Source of the DNA: Streptomyces sp. TLI_235 | GTDB taxonomy: Bacteria; Actinomycetota; Actinomycetes; Streptomycetales; Streptomycetaceae | Length of the DNA stretch: 64,000 nt | Direction of reading: 5' to 3' | Assembly (NCBI GenBank): GCA_002300355.1 | Contig: NSGV01000001.1 | Location: forward strand, 4,278,001 to 4,342,000 | Shown here: in pieces, positions 1-8,921 of the stretch | How the letters are laid out: every line of letters starts with the position of its first letter | How positions within the stretch are numbered: position 1 is the stretch's first letter | The notes under the pieces: generated by a model | What the model was told of the DNA's origin: nothing | Seen by the model: only the letters and a program-made list of their open reading frames with translations | Databases searched by the model: none | Position numbers and translations under genes: made by a program

Positions 1-7
1 CGCGCCG

Positions 8-1471
8 GTGGACCCCATGATCGACGTGCCGCTCGGCGCGGCCTTCGGTGACCCGTACGGCCTGCGGGCCGGGGCGTCCGGCTTCGGCGCCCGCCCCCTG
101 GTCACACCGCAGGTCGTGGTGCCGAGCACCCAGATCCCCGCCCTCGCGGGAGTGGGCGCGACGCCCCGGCGCAAGGGCAGGGTCACCACCGTCACCTGGA
201 GCGGCCAGGCCGCGCCCGGCGACGTGGCCGCCACCCGGCTGCTGGAGGCCGTCCGGCTCACCACCGTGCCCGGCCCTGGGGGCGCCCCCGGGCACGGCCC
301 CGGCGCCGCGGGACCGGGCGGGTACGGCACCACCGGCGACGACATCCAGCCGCTGCACGGCGTACCGCGCCAGGCGGGCCCGCCGTCGCTGCCGTACGAG
401 TCGGTCACCCGGGGCTGGACACCCAGCGGCGACCTGCCCGAGGTGTCCGCCACGGCCGGCCCGGCCGACGTCCGGCACGCCTGGTACCCGGGCCGTCGGG
501 TCGACCTCGGCCTGGTGCTGCTGCCGCTGCGCGTGGTGCTCGGCTCGCTCTCCGTCTACGCCGGCTTCAGCAAGCTCTGCGACCCGGTGTACTTCGACGG
601 CGGCGAGCGCGGCTCGATGATGCGCTGGCTCTCCTCGCTGCACCCCTGGAAGGTCGCCGAGCCGCTGCTCGCCTTCGCCATGAACCACCCGGTCGGCGCC
701 GGGCTGGGCGTGGCGTTCACCGAGATCGTGGTCGGTGTCCTCACCGTCCTCGGCCTCTGGCAGCGGGTGGCCTCGGCGGCGGCGATGACGCTCTCCGCCG
801 CGCTGCTCTTCACCGTCAGCTGGCGGGCGGTGCCGGTGTACGACACCCCCGACCTCATCTTCCTGGCGGCGTGGAGTCCGCTGCTGATCGCCGGGGCGCC
901 GTTCGGCTCGCTGGACGGCCGGATCGCCCTCGACGCCTGGCGACAGTACGGCCCCGACGCGCCGCAGGCGGTCCGCCGCCGGGTGCTGCGGCGCAGCTCG
1001 GTGGTGGCCGCGGTGGTCGTCGGACTGACCCTGCTGATCGGCTCGATGCTCGGTGCGGCCGTCCGCACCGGCGGCGGCACCGGCCCGGCGCCGGTCAAGC
1101 CACCGACCGACTACGGCTCCCCGCTGTGGCCGGGCAGTGGCACCGGCGGCTCGCCGTCCCCGACGCCGAGCCCCACGCCGACGCCCAGCAAGTCCGCCTC
1201 CCCGTCGCCCTCAGGGAAGGCCTCGCCCTCGTCGACCAAGGGCGGCAAGGCCAGGTCGACCAAGTCGGGCAGCACCGCCGGCAGCAGTGGCGGGCCCGGC
1301 CGGACGGGCAGCACCCGCGGCACCTCCGCGGGCGGCGGCACCGGCGGCGGCTCCACCCCGCGGCCGGGCAGCAGCTCCGGCCTGATCGGCGGCGTCCTCG
1401 GCAGCGGCCCGCTGGGCGGGCTCCCCGCCCTCGGCATGGACCGGCCCGGCGGCTCGCCGACGACGGCCTGA
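8..1471 (+). CDS. DoxX family membrane protein, possibly 5'-truncated by window edge
   Basis: The first in-frame start is a GTG at the window edge, but the frame is open to base 1, so the true N-terminus may lie upstream. Residues about 1-160 are hydrophilic and Pro/Gly-rich. Residues about 165-310 form a four-helix hydrophobic block typical of the DoxX family, including the VYAGFSKL segment. A further membrane segment follows near residue 340, then a Ser/Pro/Thr/Gly-rich low-complexity tail of about 120 residues that probably sits outside the membrane. DoxX proteins are integral membrane proteins, some linked to redox or sulfur metabolism, but the substrate here is unknown. A strong terminator follows the stop. 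Confidence 0.85.
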   Translation: MDPMIDVPLGAAFGDPYGLRAGASGFGARPLVTPQVVVPSTQIPALAGVGATPRRKGRVTTVTWSGQAAPGDVAATRLLEAVRLTTVPGPGGAPGHGPGAAGPGGYGTTGDDIQPLHGVPRQAGPPSLPYESVTRGWTPSGDLPEVSATAGPADVRHAWYPGRRVDLGLVLLPLRVVLGSLSVYAGFSKLCDPVYFDGGERGSMMRWLSSLHPWKVAEPLLAFAMNHPVGAGLGVAFTEIVVGVLTVLGLWQRVASAAAMTLSAALLFTVSWRAVPVYDTPDLIFLAAWSPLLIAGAPFGSLDGRIALDAWRQYGPDAPQAVRRRVLRRSSVVAAVVVGLTLLIGSMLGAAVRTGGGTGPAPVKPPTDYGSPLWPGSGTGGSPSPTPSPTPTPSKSASPSPSGKASPSSTKGGKARSTKSGSTAGSSGGPGRTGSTRGTSAGGGTGGGSTPRPGSSSGLIGGVLGSGPLGGLPALGMDRPGGSPTTA

Positions 1472-1507
1472 GACGCCCGACGGGCACCCGGTGCCCGGCG
1501 CGGACGG

Positions 1508-1545
1508 CGGAGGGGCCTCCCACCGATGTGTGGGAGGCCCCTCCG
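1508..1545. terminator. Bidirectional hairpin terminator
   Basis: Perfect 16-bp inverted repeat (1508-1523 and 1530-1545) with a 6-base loop, lying between the convergent DoxX gene and the nucleotidyltransferase. It can serve both strands. Confidence 0.8.
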
Positions 1546-1611
1546 CTCTTCTGTGGCTGTGCGGCCCGTCCTTTGTGGCTGTACGGCCCGCCGGCGCCGG
1601 GCTGCGGAGTG

Positions 1612-2412
1612 TCAGTCGTCGGAGGGCCGGCCGGCCGCGGCGAGCTCCCTGGCGGCCTCGGTGAGGTCCTTCACGGTGTCGATCGCCCGCCAGTAGCAGC
1701 CCTGCGGCAGCTGGTAGCCGGCCAGCTGCTTCGCCCGGGCCAGCTGCGGGAAGGTGGTCCGCTCGTGGTCGCCGACATCGGGCAGCAGCCCCCGGAAGGA
1801 CGGCCCGAAGACGTACAGGCCGGCATTGATGAGGAACGGCGACGGCGGGGCCTCGACGAAGTCCAGCACATTGCCGAACCTGTCCGTCTCCACCGCGCCC
1901 CACGGGATGCGCGGCCGGGCCAGCGCCAGCGTCGCCACCGCGGCCCGCTCGTGGTGGAAGGCGGCCATCTCGCGCAGGCTGAACCGCGTCCAGATGTCGC
2001 CGTTGGTGGCGAACCAGGGCTCGTCCGGGCGGGGCAGCGCGGCGGAGGCGTACTTGAGGCCGCCGCCGCGGCCCAGCGGCTCGTTCTCGACGACCGTGCG
2101 GACCCGCAGCGGCAGGTCGGTGTCGTCCAGCCACGCCTGCAGCACCTCGGCGAGGTGGCCGCAGGAGATCACCACATCGGTCACGCCCTCGGAGGCCAGC
2201 CAGGACAGCTGGTGGCCGACGATCGGGATGCCCGTGCCGGGGATCTCCACCAGCGGCTTCGGACGGTCGTCGGTGTAGGGGCGGAGCCGGGAGCCCTGCC
2301 CACCGGCCAGGATCACCGCCTGGGTGACGGCGGGTGCGGCGGCCAGGGTGACGGGGTCGGCGGCGGCCGCGAGTTCCGCGGCCATGTCGGCGGGCGTCTG
2401 GTCAGCGGTCAT
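1612..2412 (-). CDS. Sugar-1-phosphate nucleotidyltransferase family protein
   Basis: A 266-residue NTP-transferase-fold protein. The signature GGQGSRLRPYTDDRPKPL is near residue 40 and the metal-binding NGD near residue 130, as in GlmU/RfbA/ManC-type enzymes that join a sugar 1-phosphate to an NTP. There is no left-handed beta-helix acyltransferase domain, so it is the short, single-domain type. I chose the ATG at 2412; a longer in-frame start upstream would add a non-conserved leader. The N-terminal 30 residues (MTADQTPADMAAELAAAADP) are Ala-rich and not part of the fold. The sugar substrate cannot be told from sequence. Confidence 0.88.
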   Translation of the reverse strand: MTADQTPADMAAELAAAADPVTLAAAPAVTQAVILAGGQGSRLRPYTDDRPKPLVEIPGTGIPIVGHQLSWLASEGVTDVVISCGHLAEVLQAWLDDTDLPLRVRTVVENEPLGRGGGLKYASAALPRPDEPWFATNGDIWTRFSLREMAAFHHERAAVATLALARPRIPWGAVETDRFGNVLDFVEAPPSPFLINAGLYVFGPSFRGLLPDVGDHERTTFPQLARAKQLAGYQLPQGCYWRAIDTVKDLTEAARELAAAGRPSDD

Positions 2413-2586
2413 AGCGAGAACAATAGGCTCAGCCCGGAGCCGGCCCAACGGGTTCGGCGCCACTGTGTCGCGAAGCGCCGCCGGATCCGACGGCGAACCC
2501 GAACCCGCGCACCCGAACCCGACGGCGCCGCGCCCGCCGGAGAACCGGGGGAGCGGCGCCGTCGGGCGGTGCCGGGGGCTCGGAGG

Positions 2587-3015
2587 TCAGGCGGTGACGC
2601 CTGCGGCGAAGGAACCGTCGCAGACCGGGCGGGCGAACGAGCGGGCCCGCTGCGCGTCGCCCCGGTACTTGCGGACCGCGGCACGGCCCAGCTCCGAGGC
2701 GAGCTCGGTGCAGTACGGGGTCAGCGAGGGCTTCTCGCGCATGGTGCGCTCCAGCAGGTCCAGCGCGGTGCCGGGGTTGTGCGCGTCGAGCTCGGCGAGC
2801 AGGTCCGAGCGCAGGGCGTCCCGGGGGCTCTCCGCGGTGCCGGCGGAGGTGCGGCCGATGCTGCCGTCGCTGCTGGACGCCGCGACCACCTGCTGGTCGA
2901 GCCCCGTCGGTGGAGCCCACGGAACCCGGGTCACGGCGAGAGTGCCGGTGGTCACCAGGACCACCGGCAGGGTGAGGGCCACGGTCTGGCCGATACGGCG
3001 TAGGAGCTGCTTCAC
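2587..3015 (-). CDS. Small secreted or membrane-anchored hypothetical protein
   Basis: 142 residues from a GTG start. Residues about 8-28 are hydrophobic (TVALTLPVVLVTTGTLAVTR) after a basic KQLLRR start, so it is a signal peptide or anchor. The mature part is helical and contains two cysteines (TPYCTEL and ARPVCDG) that could form a disulfide outside the cell. I do not recognise a family. It lies between the nucleotidyltransferase and msiK on the same strand, separated from each by more than 150 bp. Confidence 0.7.
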   Translation of the reverse strand: MKQLLRRIGQTVALTLPVVLVTTGTLAVTRVPWAPPTGLDQQVVAASSSDGSIGRTSAGTAESPRDALRSDLLAELDAHNPGTALDLLERTMREKPSLTPYCTELASELGRAAVRKYRGDAQRARSFARPVCDGSFAAGVTA

Positions 3016-3201
3016 GCCTCAGGAGCGTAGCGGCGGGTGGCGGAAAGGTCGCGCTCCGTTACACCATTGAGTGACCGGTGTCCTGTTTTGTTCCGTCAGC
3101 CGGTTGACGGCCGAGCGGTCGGACGGGTGGTCCCCGGGTCTTAGCGGGCCGGATCGGGCCCGAACGGGACCGGCCCGGCGCCCTGCCGCGGACGCGCCGG
3201 A

Positions 3202-3226
3202 GCCCCGGCGGAACGTCCGCCGGGGC
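3202..3226. terminator. Hairpin terminator after msiK
   Basis: Perfect 11-bp inverted repeat (3202-3212 and 3216-3226) with a 3-base loop, 50 bp beyond the msiK stop on the minus strand. Confidence 0.65.
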
Positions 3227-3274
3227 CCGGGTCGTACGGTGCGGGCAGGCGGCCCGGCCGCCCGGGCCGTCGGC

Positions 3275-4366
3275 TCACTTGCTCAGGCGCAGGCCCGTGC
3301 TGGTGGAGAAGACGTGGGTCTCGCCGCCGGTCGGGACGATGTGGATCGTCTCGCCCTTCTGCGGGACCTGGCGGCCGTGGACGCGCACGACGATGTCGGT
3401 GTCGTCGCCGCCGATCTTGGTGGTGCCGTAGACGTAACCGTCGGCGCCGAGCTCCTCGACCACGTTGACGGTGACCGCGACGCCCTCGATGCCGCCGCCG
3501 GAGACGATCTGGAAGTGCTCCGGGCGGATGCCGACCGTGACGGTCTTGTCGGTGCCGGCGCCGGCCAGGTCCTCGCGGGAGATGTTGATGACCGAGCCGC
3601 CGAACTTCACGCCGCCGTCGACCAGCGGGACCTCGACCAGGTTCATGGCCGGGGAACCGATGAAGCCGGCCACGAAGACGTTGGCGGGCTTGTCGTACAT
3701 GTGGCGGGGGGAGTCGACCTGCTGCAGCAGACCGTCCTTGAGCACCGCGACGCGGTCGCCCATGGTCATGGCCTCGGTCTGGTCGTGCGTGACGTAGACC
3801 GTGGTGATGCCCAGGCGGCGCTGCAGGCCGGCGATCTGGGTACGGGTCGAGACGCGGAGCTTGGCGTCCAGGTTGGACAGCGGCTCGTCCATCAGGAAGA
3901 CCTGCGGCTCGCGGACGATCGCGCGGCCCATCGCGACACGCTGGCGCTGACCGCCGGAGAGCGCCTTCGGCTTGCGGTCCAGGTAGTCGCTGAGGTCGAG
4001 GATCTTCGCGGCCTCCTCCACCTTCTGGCGGATCTCGGCCTTCGACACGCCCGCGATCTTCAGGGCGAAGCCCATGTTGTCGGCGACGGTCATGTGCGGG
4101 TAGAGCGCGTAGTTCTGGAACACCATGGCGATGTCCCGGTCCTTCGGCGGCAGGTGGGTTACGTCGCGGTCGCCGATGCGGATGGCGCCGCCGTTCACGT
4201 CCTCCAGACCGGCCAGCATGCGGAGGCTGGTGGACTTGCCGCAGCCGGACGGGCCGACCAGGACGAGGAACTCGCCGTCCTCGACGTGCAGGTCCAGGGC
4301 GTCGACGGCGGGCTTGGTGCCGCCGGGGTACAGGCGGGTCGCCTTGTCGAACGTGACAGAAGCCAT
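3275..4366 (-). CDS. msiK: MsiK-like ABC transporter ATP-binding protein (shared sugar-import ATPase)
   Basis: 363 residues with a complete ABC ATPase core: Walker A GPSGCGKST near residue 38, Q-loop FQNYALYPH, signature LSGGQRQRVAMGRA, Walker B VFLMDEP and switch His in VTHDQTEAM. A C-terminal TOBE/OB regulatory domain follows (GIRPEHFQIV). This is the MalK/UgpC/MsiK group. In Streptomyces MsiK is an orphan ATPase that energises several oligosaccharide importers, and here too no permease or binding protein is adjacent, which fits. The ATG at 4366 has an AAGGAG ribosome site about 8 bases upstream. Confidence 0.93.
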   Translation of the reverse strand: MASVTFDKATRLYPGGTKPAVDALDLHVEDGEFLVLVGPSGCGKSTSLRMLAGLEDVNGGAIRIGDRDVTHLPPKDRDIAMVFQNYALYPHMTVADNMGFALKIAGVSKAEIRQKVEEAAKILDLSDYLDRKPKALSGGQRQRVAMGRAIVREPQVFLMDEPLSNLDAKLRVSTRTQIAGLQRRLGITTVYVTHDQTEAMTMGDRVAVLKDGLLQQVDSPRHMYDKPANVFVAGFIGSPAMNLVEVPLVDGGVKFGGSVINISREDLAGAGTDKTVTVGIRPEHFQIVSGGGIEGVAVTVNVVEELGADGYVYGTTKIGGDDTDIVVRVHGRQVPQKGETIHIVPTGGETHVFSTSTGLRLSK

Positions 4367-4674
4367 GGCTGTGCTCTCCTTCACCGGCAGGAACGTGCCG
4401 GACGATCCGAGTAAAGGCTGGATTGTCGAGCCCCGGACGCCGCGTTCAGGAGTCGAACGGGGGCAGGGCTCCCCGCGACCGTACCCGTACGTTCATCCGG
4501 TTGTCAGCCCCCGCCGGTGGCCGAATTCGGCATCAGTCGGATCACAAGCCGGACACACCGCTCAAATCACCCGCCCGGCACCCCGTCCCACCGGCCAAAA
4601 CCAACGGCGCCGCCCCGCACCGGCCCGCTACACTGCCGGTGGTGCCGCCGTGGTCCGCCGCGGACGGTCACTGC

Positions 4675-4751
4675 GCCTCCTTAGCTCAGCTGGCCAGAGC
4701 ACCGCTCTTGTAAAGCGGGGGTCGTCGGTTCGAACCCGACAGGGGGCTCCA
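4675..4751 (+). tRNA. tRNA-Thr (anticodon TGT)
   Basis: The cloverleaf is readable directly. Acceptor GCCTCCT pairs with AGGGGGC at 4741-4747. The anticodon stem CCGCT/AGCGG (4702-4706, 4714-4718) encloses loop CTTGTAA with anticodon TGT at 4709-4711. The T-stem GTCGG/CCGAC encloses TTCGAAC. The 3' CCA (4749-4751) is encoded. Twenty-six bases of its 3' end recur at 8107-8132, and a degenerate copy lies near 8867, so the gene looks like an integration site. Confidence 0.97.
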
Positions 4752-4831
4752 AAAACAGACATAATTCCGCGGCATGTCGGACACTGGTCCGGTGTGACTC
4801 AGCGCCCGGAAAAGCGGTGCTCACGGATCTT

Positions 4832-4873
4832 GGAGGCTGTTGACCTGCACGGGAGTGCAGGTCAACAGCCTCC
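4832..4873. terminator. Perfect 19-bp inverted repeat, terminator-like
   Basis: Arms 4832-4850 and 4855-4873 are perfectly complementary with a GGGA loop. It could end transcription of tRNA-Thr from the left or of the membrane protein gene from the right. Unusually long and perfect for this region. Confidence 0.7.
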
Positions 4874-5036
4874 TTCGTTGCCTGCGCTGAAGCTGCCAGG
4901 GCGTGGGTCGATGGTTGAATGTATGGCTCGCCGAGGCGTGCCCACCTTGTGGGCGCCGCCGTGGCGCGGGTCAAGGACGCCACAGCCCGCACTGACCGGT
5001 GGGCCGGTGGCGCGCCTGCCCTCGGAGCCGGGCGTG

Positions 5037-5912
5037 CTACCGGCGGGTCTCTGCTTGCGCGCGGAACTGGCCGACGTGGTCCGCAGCCTTGGCGAGCCCG
5101 GTCGTGCTGTCGCCGTCGACGACGGTCACGTAGGTGTTTCCGTCCAGCCACGCACAGATGGTCGAGCTGAACTGGTGGTTGCCGGACGCGTCCGTCGATT
5201 CGATCTTCGTGAAGGTGACCTTGCATTTCATGACGCCGCCCAGCGGTCCCGGGTCCGCGTCCTTGACCTCGCCATGGGTCACCTTCATGCCCGGCACGTC
5301 CGCCGAGCCGTCATTCATGTCGGTCAGCGCCTCGGTGCGGTCCTTCTCGGAGAACGGGACGTCGTTCTCGATCGCGAAGACCTCCATGTGGTTCTCCCCG
5401 AACTGGCCGCTCTTGTACGTGGTCACGATGACGTGCTTGTGCGGGTCGTCCTGCGCTATGGCCTCGGCCCGCTGCCGCATCGCCGCGGTCCCGGGGGCAT
5501 TGTCGTCGCGCTTCATCCCGAGGAAGGTGTCGGGCAGGTGGAGGCGACCCATCGTCTGGTCCCCCGCGCCCGGCGCCTGCTTGCCCGAACCCGCCCCTGC
5601 GTCGCCCACCGCCGGTGGGGCCGCATCTCCGGCCGGAGTCGCCGCAGCACCCGCCGGGGCCGTGCCGGGGTGCGTGGTGTCCCCCGACCTCGTCACGGCG
5701 AACGCCGCGCCGGCCAGGACGATCGCGCCGACGATCCCCAGCGCGATCCACGGCCCGGTGCGGGAGAGCCGGGCCGGTGCCGGCTGGTTCCCCCCGACCG
5801 GCGGTGGCCCGTACGCGTGCGGAGGCGGACCGTAGGCGGGTGGGAACGAGGGTGGTGGCGGGACGTTCCCGTCCGGCGGCTGTGCGGGTAACCCGGATGG
5901 CTGCTCGTGCAT
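5037..5912 (-). CDS. Single-pass membrane protein with Pro-rich N-terminus
   Basis: 291 residues from the ATG at 5912. Residues 1-55 are Pro/Gly/Tyr-rich (repeated YGPPP-type motifs) and probably cytoplasmic. One membrane helix (GPWIALGIVGAIVLAGAAFAV) lies around 60-80, then an Ala/Pro/Gly linker, then an extracellular domain with two cysteines (MKCKV, STICAW). The layout resembles proteins that sit beside or are fused to actinobacterial Ser/Thr kinases, and the neighbour at 6178-7829 is such a kinase with a similar Pro-rich/TM/extracellular architecture. The function of the extracellular domain is unknown. Confidence 0.8.
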   Translation of the reverse strand: MHEQPSGLPAQPPDGNVPPPPSFPPAYGPPPHAYGPPPVGGNQPAPARLSRTGPWIALGIVGAIVLAGAAFAVTRSGDTTHPGTAPAGAAATPAGDAAPPAVGDAGAGSGKQAPGAGDQTMGRLHLPDTFLGMKRDDNAPGTAAMRQRAEAIAQDDPHKHVIVTTYKSGQFGENHMEVFAIENDVPFSEKDRTEALTDMNDGSADVPGMKVTHGEVKDADPGPLGGVMKCKVTFTKIESTDASGNHQFSSTICAWLDGNTYVTVVDGDSTTGLAKAADHVGQFRAQAETRR

Positions 5913-6058
5913 CTGCGAACTCCTGGACGTCGAGTGGCGATGTGGTGGAGGAACGGTGGGCCTGGAAGGAATGTGCCTCAGCCGTGGGTGCCCCCGCACA
6001 GCCCGGACGATCACTGTTTCCGATCTGTAGCACACGCCGCCCCGGCGTTCCTGACCAT

Positions 6059-6088
6059 CAGTCAGTACTCGTCCAGTCAGTACTCGTC
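6059..6088. repeat. Tandem 15-bp direct repeat (2 copies)
   Basis: CAGTCAGTACTCGTC occurs twice head to tail, 6059-6073 and 6074-6088, with no mismatch. It lies upstream of the 5037-5912 gene and downstream of the kinase gene, so it could be an operator or simple slippage. Confidence 0.7.
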
Positions 6089-6177
6089 GTTGCGGTGTCC
6101 TGCTCGGCGCTCCGGTCACCGCCTCGGCGACGGCCGCGGCCACCTGTAGCTGCACGCCGTCCACGCTGTCGTGGTGT

Positions 6178-7829
6178 TCACCCTGATATTCCAGGGGGCG
6201 CCTTCGTCAGTACCAGCGAGTCGACGGTGGTACCGCCGTCGATCATCGTGTACCGCAGGGTGCCGTCCGGAAGGAGCTCCAGCTCCCGCTGTCCGGCGGC
6301 GCTGCATTTCACGCCCTTGGACTCGATCAGCCGCGAGGTGAAGCGCAGCTTGGTGCTGGACGCGGATGTCAGCGTCCATGCCGCGTCGCAGTGGCCGCCT
6401 GCGGTGATCACATAGCCCTCGGCGGCGTTCGGGTCGTTGACCCGGGTGTTGTGGACTGTCACGGTGACCGCGTCCGTGCGGCCCACCTGCGCTCCCCAGA
6501 TGCCGATGAAGGCGGCCCGGTCGCCGTTCGCCTCCGGGTCTCCGGACGGCGACTTCGACGCGGGCGGGTCCGACGCGCGGTCGGTCGCCTTGTCGCTGCC
6601 CGGAGTGGCCGAGCCCGGTGGGGCGGCTCCGGCCGAGGAGGTGGCCTTGGCGCCCGAGGTGCCGCCGGACCGGTCCAGTCGGGTGATGCCGTAGCCGACC
6701 GCGGCCGCCACCAACAGCGTGCCGACCGTGATCCCCGCGATCGGCCGACCGCGCCGCCTGGGCGCCGGTGGCGGGGCCGGTGGGCCGTAGGGCAGTGGTT
6801 CGGCGGGGCCGTAGGCGCCCGGGGCCGGCGGCCCGAACCCCGCCGCCGGGGCGGGGTGGTGACGGTGTCGTGGGTCCGGTGGCCGGAGAGCGGGGCGGGG
6901 GGCGTCGGTGCGGGGGCCGGGCCGTCGGTCTCCAGGTCGAGCAGGCGGACGGCGGTACGCCCGACGGAGGCGGCGAGGTCGGCGGGCAGCCAACTGCTGC
7001 TGCCGAGTCGGCCGGCGGCGCTGGCGTCGGGGTCGAGGCGTTCGCGCAGCTGCTGCGGGGTGGGCCTGGCCTCGGGGTTCTTGGCCATGCAGGCGAGGAT
7101 GACGGCGCGCAACGGATAGTCGAGCGTGGACAGGTCGGGCTGTTCGTGCAGCACCCGGTAGAGAAGGACAGCGCCGCTGACGCCGTCTCCGAAGGGCGGG
7201 CGGCCGCTGGCGGCGAGGGCGAGCACCGCGCCAAGCGAGAACATGTCGCTGGCCGGTCCGGCGGGTTGCCCCTGGGCCTGTTCGGGGGACATGAAGCCGG
7301 GCGAGCCGACCACGTGCCCGGTTCGGGTGAAGCCGGTGGAGGCGTCCAGGGCGCGGGCGATGCCGAAGTCGATCAGCCGGGGGCCGTCCAGGGTGAGCAG
7401 CACGTTGGACGGTTTGACGTCGCGGTGGACCAGGCCCAGGGCGTGGACGTGGGCGAGCGCCTCGGCGAGGCCGACGCCGAGCAGCCGGGTGGTGGGTTCG
7501 GACAGTGCGCCGTGCTCGTTCACGGCGGCGGCCAGCGAGGGGCCGGCCACGAAGCCGGTGGCGACCCAGGGCTGGGGGCCCTCGGTGTCGGTGTCCAGAA
7601 CGGGGGCGGTCCACGCTCCGCCGACCCGGCGGGCGGCGGCGACCTCCTGGCGGAACCGCTCCCGGAACTCGGCGTCCCGGGCCAGGTCCGGCCGGACCGC
7701 CTTCACTGCCACCGTGCGGCCGCCGGGAGTCCGCCCCAGGTAGACCCGGCCCATGCCGCCGGCGCCGAGCCGCCCCAGCAGTCGGTAGTCGCCCAGGTCC
7801 TGCGGATCGTCCGGCTCCAGCGGCTGCAT
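6178..7829 (-). CDS. Transmembrane serine/threonine protein kinase (PknB-type), frameshifted near 6850
   Basis: The kinase domain covers residues about 15-270 from the ATG at 7829, with a Gly-rich loop GRLGAGGMGRVYLG, catalytic Lys in VAVKAV, catalytic loop HRDVKPSN, metal loop IDFG and the P+1 region SPEQ. After the juxtamembrane linker the reading frame breaks in a C/G-rich run (about 6848-6857). In the next frame the protein continues sensibly: Pro-rich linker, membrane helix (ITVGTLLVAAAVGYGI), then an extracellular domain to the stop at 6178. Adding one C restores a protein of about 550 residues. Without repair the kinase frame ends at 6459 with nonsense sequence and loses the helix. Family membership of the kinase is certain; the signal sensed is unknown. 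Confidence 0.85.
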
Positions 7830-8447
7830 GCTCTCACTCCATCGGCCGAAAACTTGTTCCCGTGCAGAAGGTAGCGGTTGTGGGGTCGTTCGGAGGAGAA
7901 ACTGAGGTTGCCGCAGAACGAGCCGCCGGACGTCCGGTGCCGGTGATGCCGGCTCCTTCGAGTGGGGCCGTCCATGCTGCGCGCCATCCCTGGCGACGTT
8001 CGTGGTCGTTCGGACTTCCTTAGGCGTGGAGCTGCGTGAGCGGATGGCGCAGCGGGAGACATCCAGGGGTGGATCGCGAAACCAGGCGCATGGCGCCGAC
8101 CTGCAGGTCGGTTCGAACCCGACAGGGGGCTCAGCGCCAAGAACGCCGGAAGGGCCGGCTCGACATGGCTCTTCCTTCCGGACCGGGATCAAGGAAACGC
8201 GCTTGTCGGACAATTGTGCGGGCGGCAGCGGCGCGCGAGATGCCGCTCGGTTCGGCAATCCTGCGACAGATCCCCCCAGGGCAAGAAGCATGCCGGCGGC
8301 TTGACTTGGTCGTTGAGATTCCACCGCCGGGTGGGCGACCTCGGCCGAGCGTTCGGTCGAAGTGCGGCACGAGTGGCCCACCCATAGCGTGAAGGCGTCG
8401 GGAGAAACCACTTCGAACGGTTTGTCCCCGTCCTCCAGGGAGTCATC
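7830..8447. other. 618-bp gene-free stretch with a tRNA-end remnant
   Basis: I see no convincing coding sequence here. It holds a copy of the tRNA-Thr 3' end (8107-8132) inside a 55-bp repeat, followed by a CCGGAAGG/CCTTCCGG inverted repeat (8146-8153 and 8174-8181). The stretch from 8036 to 8106 looks like remodelled tRNA or element DNA, but no 5' acceptor strand can be paired. Confidence 0.5.
8107..8161 (+). repeat. Copy 1 of 55-bp repeat containing tRNA-Thr 3' end (att-like site)
   Basis: The first 26 bases (8107-8132) are identical to the T-arm and acceptor 3' end of tRNA-Thr (4724-4749). The 55-bp unit recurs at 8867-8921 with 6 mismatches. A tRNA 3' end repeated downstream of the intact tRNA is the usual scar of tyrosine-integrase insertion. 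No integrase gene is present between the copies. Confidence 0.75.
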
Positions 8448-8744
8448 GTGCTCTACGTCATGACCCTCAGCTGGCAGCCCGGGCTCACCCCGGAGCAACG
8501 CGACGGTGCGCTGGCCCGCCGCGCCCAGTGGCAGTACCCGGACGGTCTCACGGTGCTGGGTGAGTACTGGACCGCGGCCGAGAATCCCGCGCTCGTGGCG
8601 GTGTTCGAGGCCGAGAACTTTTCCCCGCTCATGGACATCGGCCTGACTTGGGGCGACGTCTTCCAGATCAATACGTATCCGGCGGTCACCGCCGAGGAGG
8701 GGATGAAGCTCGGTCTTGCGGCGATGGAGCGGCGAGGTGCGTGA
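8448..8744 (+). CDS. Small protein, DUF3303-like
   Basis: 98 residues from GTG at 8448, with a possible ATG at 8460. The sequence starts LYVMTLSWQPG and contains a VLGEYW strand and FEAENFSPLMDIGLTW, matching the layout of the small DUF3303-type alpha/beta-barrel (ferredoxin-like) proteins, whose biochemical role is not known. Located between the two tRNA-end remnants, so it may be cargo of a former mobile element. Family assignment is from memory of the pattern and is moderate. Confidence 0.7.
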   Translation: MLYVMTLSWQPGLTPEQRDGALARRAQWQYPDGLTVLGEYWTAAENPALVAVFEAENFSPLMDIGLTWGDVFQINTYPAVTAEEGMKLGLAAMERRGA

Positions 8745-8866
8745 ATCCACCGCCCACGCAGGGTGATCACGTCCTGCCGTCCGGAGGCGGTTGCCGCAAC
8801 CAGTGCATCGGTCATCGTCCCCAGGGCGGGCGAGGTGCCCCACGCCAATCCCTGTGAAGCGGGGCC

Positions 8867-8921
8867 GTCGATCCGAACCCGGCAGGGGGCTCAGCTCCAT
8901 GAACACCGGAAGGGCCGGCTC
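8867..8921 (+). repeat. Copy 2 of 55-bp repeat containing degenerate tRNA-Thr 3' end
   Basis: 49 of 55 bases match copy 1. The resemblance to tRNA-Thr extends slightly upstream (GAAGCGGGG at 8856-8864 versus AAAGCGGGGG in the anticodon stem), so this copy kept more of the tRNA but has drifted more. The last bases are the left arm of a terminator hairpin. Confidence 0.7.

Noticed and set aside
4681..5226. Minus-strand ORF ending PVGFEPTTPALQERCSGQLS
   Set aside because: This is the antisense of tRNA-Thr read as protein, a common annotation artefact. The rest is not conserved and overlaps a real gene.
6848..6857. Programmed ribosomal frameshift in the kinase gene
   Set aside because: No slippery heptamer followed by a clear stem, and the same defect occurs in two unrelated genes, favouring sequence error.
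8036..8140. Possible second complete tRNA, suggested by D-arm-like GGCGCAGCGGGAGAC and T-arm
   Set aside because: No 5' acceptor strand pairs with AGGGGGC and the anticodon arm cannot be drawn. Treated as a remnant.
8146..8181. Phage or insertion-sequence terminal inverted repeat
   Set aside because: The inverted repeat is short and resembles a terminator; no transposase or integrase lies nearby.
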